A stretch of 60,053 nt of DNA from DATAEU01 sp046724395 (GTDB lineage Bacteria > Actinomycetota > UBA4738 > HRBIN12). Position 1 is the first letter of the stretch, and every line of letters starts with the position of its first letter. The notes below the pieces were generated by a model. That model was not told where the DNA came from. It did not search any database and saw only the letters and a program-made list of their open reading frames with translations. Both the position numbers and the translations under genes were made by a program. Below are positions 55,493-60,053 of the stretch, in pieces. The DNA lies in contig JBKOWM010000056.1 in NCBI GenBank assembly GCA_046724395.1, positions 1 through 60,053 on the forward strand, given 5' to 3'.

Positions 55493-56668
55493 GTGACGGT
55501 CGGCGAGACGATCACCCTCGAGGAGCTCGAGCGCGATCCGTATCCCGTGTACGCGCACCTCCGCGACGAGGAGCCGGTCTCGTGGGTCCCCGCCGTGCGA
55601 CTCTGGCTCGTCACGCGGTTCCACGAAGTCCGTCACATCGACCTCACTCCGGACGTCTTCACGGCGGCGACCGACCCCTCCACCCTTAACCGGACGATGG
55701 GCGTGAACATGCTCGGGATGGAGGGCGCCGAGCAGCAGCGGATCCGTCGGGTGGTCGAGCCGCCGTTCCGGCCGCACGACGTCGAGGAGCGAGCGCAGGG
55801 AATGATCCCCAAGCTCGCGCACGAGCTGATCGATGGTTTCGAGGCGCGCGGCGAGTGCGATCTGTTCACCGAGTTCGCCGATCCGATGTCCGTCCGCTCG
55901 CTCCAGTTCATGCTTGGGCTGGACGAGGTCGCGTGGGAGGACATCCTGCGGTGGAACCAGGGTCTCATGCCCGGGCTCGCCAACTTCGAGGCAAACCCCG
56001 AGAAGCAGGCGCCGGCCGACCGCGCCAGCACCGAGCTCGGAGCCGCAATCGAGGGTGTCCTCGACCGCTTGCAGCGAGAGCCCGACGGGTCGGTGCTCTC
56101 GTGGATGCTTCGTCGTGCGGGCGAGAAAACGCTGACGCGCGACGAGATCGTGGCGAACACCAAGCTGATGCTCTCGGGAGGGCTGCAGGAGCCACGCGAC
56201 CTCATCGCGCTGACGGTGTACGCGCTCGGCACTCATCCCGAGCAGCTCGAGGAGGTCCGAGCGGAACCGTCTTTGGTCAAGCGAGCCGTTGAGGAGACGC
56301 TTCGTTGGGCGGGACCGGTCGGAACGTCGACCCGTCAGACCGTGCGGATGACCGAGCTCGCGGGCGTGGAGCTGCCCGAACGCGCGCTCATCGGTGCGGT
56401 GCTGTCGAGCGCGAACCGCGACCCGAGGCGATTCCCCGATCCCGACCGTTTCGACGTCCACCGCAAAGACGGCGCGCACCTGGCGTTTGCCGCCGGCAAC
56501 CACTTTTGCCTGGGCGCGTGGTTCGGGCGCCACCTCGCGCGTGTGTCGCTCGAGATCCTGCTCGACCGCCTCCCGAACCTGCGACTCGACCCCGATCGCG
56601 CCGTGACGCTCAGTGGGTGGGAGTTCCGGGCGCCCGATGCTACATGGGTTCGCTGGGACGTCCCGTGA
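55493..56668 (+). CDS. Cytochrome P450
   Basis: The 391-residue P450 has the heme-binding Cys in FAAGNHFCLGAWFGR, the K-helix ExxR in EETLRW and the aromatic-region RDPRRFPDPDRFDV. The I-helix reads SGGLQEPRDLIAL instead of the usual A/GGxD/ET, so the acid-alcohol pair is changed. Soluble, no membrane anchor: a class I bacterial P450 needing a ferredoxin partner that is not in the window. The GTG start gives the usual N-terminus (EELERDPYPVYAHLRDEEPV). It overlaps the serine hydrolase gene by GTGA. Confidence 0.93.
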   Translation: MTVGETITLEELERDPYPVYAHLRDEEPVSWVPAVRLWLVTRFHEVRHIDLTPDVFTAATDPSTLNRTMGVNMLGMEGAEQQRIRRVVEPPFRPHDVEERAQGMIPKLAHELIDGFEARGECDLFTEFADPMSVRSLQFMLGLDEVAWEDILRWNQGLMPGLANFEANPEKQAPADRASTELGAAIEGVLDRLQREPDGSVLSWMLRRAGEKTLTRDEIVANTKLMLSGGLQEPRDLIALTVYALGTHPEQLEEVRAEPSLVKRAVEETLRWAGPVGTSTRQTVRMTELAGVELPERALIGAVLSSANRDPRRFPDPDRFDVHRKDGAHLAFAAGNHFCLGAWFGRHLARVSLEILLDRLPNLRLDPDRAVTLSGWEFRAPDATWVRWDVP

Positions 56669-57870
56669 CGACCCCATTGCGTGGCATCCGGCTGTCTCGT
56701 CGTGAGTTCCTACGCCATGCCGCCGTCGCGACCGGTACGACGGCGATCGCGCCGTTCTCGTTCATCCGAAGCGCCCAGGCGGCGGCGCTCGACTTCGAGG
56801 AGTTCGTCCGAAGGCAACGTCGCGAGGCGATGACGCCGGGGATCGCGGTCGCGATCGTGCGAGGCGACGAGGTCGCCTGGTCGTTCGGAACCGGGTGGGC
56901 CAACATCGAGAGGGGCATCCGTGTCACATCCGACACGGTGTTCATGCTCGCCTCGGTCTCGAAGACCGTGACATGTGCGGGAGTGATGTCGGTCGTCGAG
57001 GACGGCGACCTGAACCTCGACGCGGACGTCAACGACTATCTGCCCTTCGAGGTCCACGTCCCGGCCGCCCCCAGGGCCGCCATCACGACCCGGATGCTGC
57101 TCACGCATACCTCCGCGATCCGGGATCGCTGGCGCGTCTGGGGGCGGCCGAACTCCGACCCGACGCTCTACTTCCACGGCGACTCGCCGATCACGCTCGG
57201 AGATTTCCTTCGCTCGTACCTGGTCCCTGGCGAACCCGAGTATCGAGAGGGAGCGAACTTCTACGAGCGGCGTCCCGGAAAGCAGTATGCGTACTGCAAC
57301 ATCGCCGTCGCGCTCGCGGCCTACGTCGCCGAGGTCGTCGCTCGCAAGGACTTCAACGAGCTCTGCAAGCGGCGGATCCTCGAGCCGCTCGGCATGGACC
57401 AGTCCGGGTTTCGCCTGGCCGACATCACCACGTCGAACCTCGCGATGCCCTACCGCTTGGACAAGGACGCGGACACGTTCGAGCCGTTCTTCCAGTACGG
57501 CTACCCCGACTACCCGGACGGCGCGCTTCGGACGAGCGCCGTGCACCTTGCGAGATGGCTCGCCGCGTTCATGAGCTTCGGCGAGCTCGACGGCGTCCGC
57601 GTCCTGGAGCGGAGCACCGTGCGCGAGATCCGCCACAATCAGATTCCGGACATCGCCTGGTGGCACCAAGGGCTGATCTGGTACGGGGCGTCCCCCAACG
57701 GCTACTTCCGCATGGGCCATACGGGCGGAGACTTCGGCGTCAGCACACGGATGTTCTTTCGGCCGGACACGCAGGTCGGCGTCGTCTCGCTGACCAATTC
57801 GTATCTTGGCTGGCCGAGGTGGAACGCGTTCCGCGCAATCGACCTCAGAATCTTCGACGAGCTTTCATGA
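56665..57870 (+). CDS. Tat-exported serine hydrolase (class C beta-lactamase fold)
   Basis: The 401-residue protein has a Tat signal (LSRREFLRHAAVATGTTAIA, residues about 9-28, cleaved near SAQAAA) and a beta-lactamase/D-peptidase fold: SVSK (Ser nucleophile, in MLASVSKTVT), YCN (in KQYAYCNIA) and HTG (in MGHTGGDFG). Such enzymes may be esterases, peptidases or DD-peptidases. It is translationally coupled to the P450, which suggests a joint role, for example in handling one substrate, but this is not demonstrable. Its 3' end lies antisense to the tail of the PD40 frame. Confidence 0.9.
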   Translation: MTTPLRGIRLSRREFLRHAAVATGTTAIAPFSFIRSAQAAALDFEEFVRRQRREAMTPGIAVAIVRGDEVAWSFGTGWANIERGIRVTSDTVFMLASVSKTVTCAGVMSVVEDGDLNLDADVNDYLPFEVHVPAAPRAAITTRMLLTHTSAIRDRWRVWGRPNSDPTLYFHGDSPITLGDFLRSYLVPGEPEYREGANFYERRPGKQYAYCNIAVALAAYVAEVVARKDFNELCKRRILEPLGMDQSGFRLADITTSNLAMPYRLDKDADTFEPFFQYGYPDYPDGALRTSAVHLARWLAAFMSFGELDGVRVLERSTVREIRHNQIPDIAWWHQGLIWYGASPNGYFRMGHTGGDFGVSTRMFFRPDTQVGVVSLTNSYLGWPRWNAFRAIDLRIFDELS

Positions 57871-59540
57871 GGTTCGGTCGGTCGCCACGAGATATCGCCC
57901 GCAACGCCGTAGCCGGGCGCTGTTGCGAGGACTCGGACGCCCGTTCCGTCCGGTCGCATCACCATAGGGCGTCGTCGCCGACGAACGCGATGAGATCGCC
58001 GTCGGAGACCAACTCGGCTGGAAGTCGCTCCACCATCGCCGCTCGATACTGCGACGATACGAGCGCCGGTCGCAGACATCGCGAAGATCCGCGCCGCTTC
58101 GAGCGTTCCGCTTGGTTCTCGCACGACGCGCACGAAGGCAATCCTCGTCCCATCCCGCGACCAGGCAGGCTGGTATTCGGGCGCAGCGTCGTCAGTCAAT
58201 CTGCTCACGTCGGAGCCGTCGGCTTCGATCACGTAGATGTCGGTGGGGCACGCGAAGTCCGCTCCGGGCTGGCAGAGTCCGCTCGATGGATCGTAGCGGG
58301 AGCTTGAGAACACGGCGATCTGCGCGATCCTCGTCGGCTCCCCGTCGAAGACGGTCTTGCGGCCCGATCCGTCCGGTTCGATCGCGTCGATCCAGCTTCC
58401 GCCATCTCCGCCGCCGACCCGGAAAAAGATCGACCCGTTCTTCGCTGCCGGCGGCGTGCTCGACGGTGAGACGCCCGCGGCGAGGACCGGCTGCCAGCTC
58501 GGATCCGACGCATTCGATGGAAGATCCGGGATCTCCCGAACGCCGGAGCCATCCGCGTCGATGACGTAGAGCGCATCCGCACCGCCGGCGTCCCCCGGAG
58601 CGCTGACCGCGATCAGCCGGCCATCCGGCGACCAGGCGGGCGCCCGGGCGCCCGCCGGTGCGGCCAGCCCTCGTGCCGTGGAACCATCTGAGGCGATCAC
58701 GAAGATGCCAGGTGAACTCCCCTCATCCGTCAACCGAACGAGCGCGAACTCCGAGCCGTCGGGCGACCAGGCAAGATCGCTTGCCCACGTCGCTCCATCG
58801 AGCGCGATGTCGTCCGCTCCACCGTCGTCGGGCTTCATTGGCCAGACGAAGATCGAGAACGGGACGAGGGCCCCCGCGCCGCTTTTCCGGATGAATGCGA
58901 TGTGCGAGCCATCGGGCGACCACACCGGCGACGAGTCGGCCACGCACTCGGGCGGCCCGCACAACGTGAAGGCGTGCTTCTCCATGCCGTCCGATCGCGT
59001 GATCCATATCTGCCCGTCTCGGTTCGTAAAGGCGATCCGCGCTCCGTCCGGAGACCACGACGGCTCCCGGGCTCCAACCTCCTGCACGACCGGATGAGGG
59101 TTGGTTCCGTCGGCGCTCGATACCCAGATCTCGGACCGATCCGTGTCGCTGGCTTTCACGACGTACGCGATCTCCGAACCATCCGGAGACCATGCCGGGT
59201 CGGACGCCGCGAGTGGATCGTGGACGTGCGTCACTTGGACGACGTCGGTCCCGTCCGGTTCCACCGAGTAGATCTGCGACGTGCCGCCGTCCGGCGCGGC
59301 GAACGCGATGCGGCCGGTCGCCGACGCGGCGATCAGGCGACGAGGCTCGACGCCACGGAAGACCCAGACGGCCGAGGCCAACCCCGTTACCGAGATGGCC
59401 AGCGCCACGACGATCGCGACAACCCGGCGGCCGCCGGGCGCCGCGACCGACCTGGCCGGGTCGCGTTCGATCACGTCGTGCCACAGATCGGGGGCGGGCG
59501 TATGCGAGAGGGAACGAAATCGATCGTCGAGATCACGCAT
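57702..59540 (-). CDS. Membrane-anchored PD40/TolB-like beta-propeller, probably frameshifted at its end
   Basis: A short cytoplasmic N-terminus (DDRFRSLSHTPAPDLWHDVI), a single membrane helix (VVAIVVALAISVTGLASAVW, about 40-60) and an extracytoplasmic propeller of about nine PD40 repeats (DPAWSPDGSEIAYV, EPSWSPDGARIAF, SPVWSPDGSHIAF and others). The layout is that of an anti-sigma-like protein with the upstream ECF gene, overlapping by eight bases. From about 58050 to 57950 three single-G losses appear to garble one repeat, and the frame then runs 169 bases into the antisense of the serine hydrolase. The true C-terminus is probably near 57870. Confidence 0.7.
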   Translation of the reverse strand: MRDLDDRFRSLSHTPAPDLWHDVIERDPARSVAAPGGRRVVAIVVALAISVTGLASAVWVFRGVEPRRLIAASATGRIAFAAPDGGTSQIYSVEPDGTDVVQVTHVHDPLAASDPAWSPDGSEIAYVVKASDTDRSEIWVSSADGTNPHPVVQEVGAREPSWSPDGARIAFTNRDGQIWITRSDGMEKHAFTLCGPPECVADSSPVWSPDGSHIAFIRKSGAGALVPFSIFVWPMKPDDGGADDIALDGATWASDLAWSPDGSEFALVRLTDEGSSPGIFVIASDGSTARGLAAPAGARAPAWSPDGRLIAVSAPGDAGGADALYVIDADGSGVREIPDLPSNASDPSWQPVLAAGVSPSSTPPAAKNGSIFFRVGGGDGGSWIDAIEPDGSGRKTVFDGEPTRIAQIAVFSSSRYDPSSGLCQPGADFACPTDIYVIEADGSDVSRLTDDAAPEYQPAWSRDGTRIAFVRVVREPSGTLEAARIFAMSATGARIVAVSSGDGGATSSRVGLRRRSHRVRRRRRPMVMRPDGTGVRVLATAPGYGVAGDISWRPTEPHESSSKILRSIARNAFHLGQPRYELVSETTPTCVSGRKNIRVLTPKSPPVWPMRK

Positions 59541-60021
59541 CTTCGTCCTCGAGCAGCTCTCGTAGTCGCCGCCGCCCTCGAGCGAGGTGAACCTTCACGG
59601 CAGCGGATGTCGAACCGATCGTCGCCGCCACGTCTCGGATGGTGAACCCGGCGCCGTGATGCAGCACGATCGCGGCGCGCTGCTTCGAAGTCAGCCGAGC
59701 GAGCGCGGCGATCAGCTCGCGCGCGGGCATTTCCATCTCGTACGAGCCCTCCGTCGGGAGCGGCGCCGTGCGAGCTCGATCGCTTAGAAGACCGCCGGCG
59801 ACGCGGAACACCGTCCGCCAGACCCAGGCCCGAGGATCGCGGATGTCTGTTCCCCGTCGAAGCGCCTGCGCGAATGTCTCGGCCACCGCGTCGCTTGCAA
59901 CCTCCGGATCGCCCGCGTACGCGAGCACGGCGTGCCACATCTTGGCGCCCTCCTGTCGATACAGGCGCTCGAGTTGGTCACGGCGCTCGACGCCCGCCGG
60001 CGGTCGCTCCACCCTCGCCAT
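59533..60021 (-). CDS. ECF sigma factor
   Basis: The 162-residue sigma factor has region 2 (LERLYRQEGAKMWHAVLAYA, VASDAVAETFAQALRRG, AWVWRTVFRVAGG) and region 4 with HTH (LTSKQRAAIVLHHGAGFTIR, DVAATIGSTSAAVKVHLARG). Region 3 is absent, as in ECF factors. It is followed, with an eight-base overlap, by the membrane-anchored PD40 protein, likely its regulator. A full promoter for this gene would lie at or past the window edge. Confidence 0.9.
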   Translation of the reverse strand: MARVERPPAGVERRDQLERLYRQEGAKMWHAVLAYAGDPEVASDAVAETFAQALRRGTDIRDPRAWVWRTVFRVAGGLLSDRARTAPLPTEGSYEMEMPARELIAALARLTSKQRAAIVLHHGAGFTIRDVAATIGSTSAAVKVHLARGRRRLRELLEDEDA

Positions 60022-60053
60022 ACAGGAGCAAGGATCAACGATCGGGTTAACAC

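Noticed and set aside
1..60053. CRISPR arrays, insertion sequences, prophage or integrated element
   Set aside because: No regular spaced repeats, transposase, integrase or phage genes found. The tRNA-Pro has no integrase or duplicated 3' end next to it.

Overview
The window is gene-dense, high-GC DNA with short intergenic gaps, frequent GTG starts, many 4-base ATGA/GTGA overlaps and no gap over 300 bases. A WhiB protein, an AdnA-AdnB helicase-nuclease pair, F420-type enzymes (a Ddn-like reductase and an LLM oxidoreductase), a LigC-like ligase, a PGPGW protein and an HTH/Clp-N gene pair point to an actinobacterium, probably not a streptomycete or mycobacterium. I would not name a class. I see no prophage, insertion sequence, CRISPR array or origin.

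Layout. 0-9 kb: PGPGW fragment, DUF72 protein, M50 protease with CBS domains, adnA-adnB, a hypothetical protein and a cyclic-nucleotide-binding protein. 9.5-14.8 kb: Crp-type regulator, methyltransferase, MBL-fold hydrolase and Nudix pair, then a MidA/NDUFAF7-type methyltransferase abutting an orphan nuoD tail to tail. 14.8-18.6 kb: selA-selB and a RidA protein. 18.6-26.7 kb: WhiB, NfeD-type membrane protein, class A PBP with PASTA domains, YqeY, metallophosphoesterase, fumC and a glycosyltransferase. 26.7-31.5 kb: tRNA-Pro(CGG), NlpC/P60 hydrolase, a small protein, HAD phosphatase, ADP-ribosylglycohydrolase, rpsD and a pentapeptide-repeat protein. 31.5-40.4 kb: sulfotransferase-like and DUF421 proteins, methyltransferase, SRPBCC, the Clp-N/HTH pair, MarR with a divergent ABC-2 exporter, a Ddn-like enzyme, an ECF sigma with a YCII protein, and MscL with a zinc ribbon. 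40.4-47.7 kb: a sugar locus (ABC importer, GntR, NagB, GH4). 47.8-60 kb: cyclase-like protein with SRPBCC, DUF2269 protein, LLM oxidoreductase, WYL regulator divergent from a second ABC-2 exporter, VOC protein, LigC-like ligase, P450 with a Tat-exported serine hydrolase, and an ECF sigma coupled to a membrane-anchored PD40 propeller.

Regulation. At least fourteen genes have a TAnnnT-like -10 element ending 6-7 bases before the start codon (one at 9), the geometry of leaderless transcripts. This settles many starts. Two of these -10 boxes are built from the stop codon of the preceding gene. The HTH/Clp-N pair has a TTGACA-17-TAGCTT promoter lying inside a nested inverted-repeat operator.

No clearly novel multi-gene defence or biosynthetic system is visible. 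The observations most worth testing are the MidA-NuoD enzyme-substrate juxtaposition, the WhiB gene without a standard start codon, the ECF-PD40 signalling pair, the kinase-less GH4/NagB sugar locus, and the Clp-N/HTH pair with its operator.
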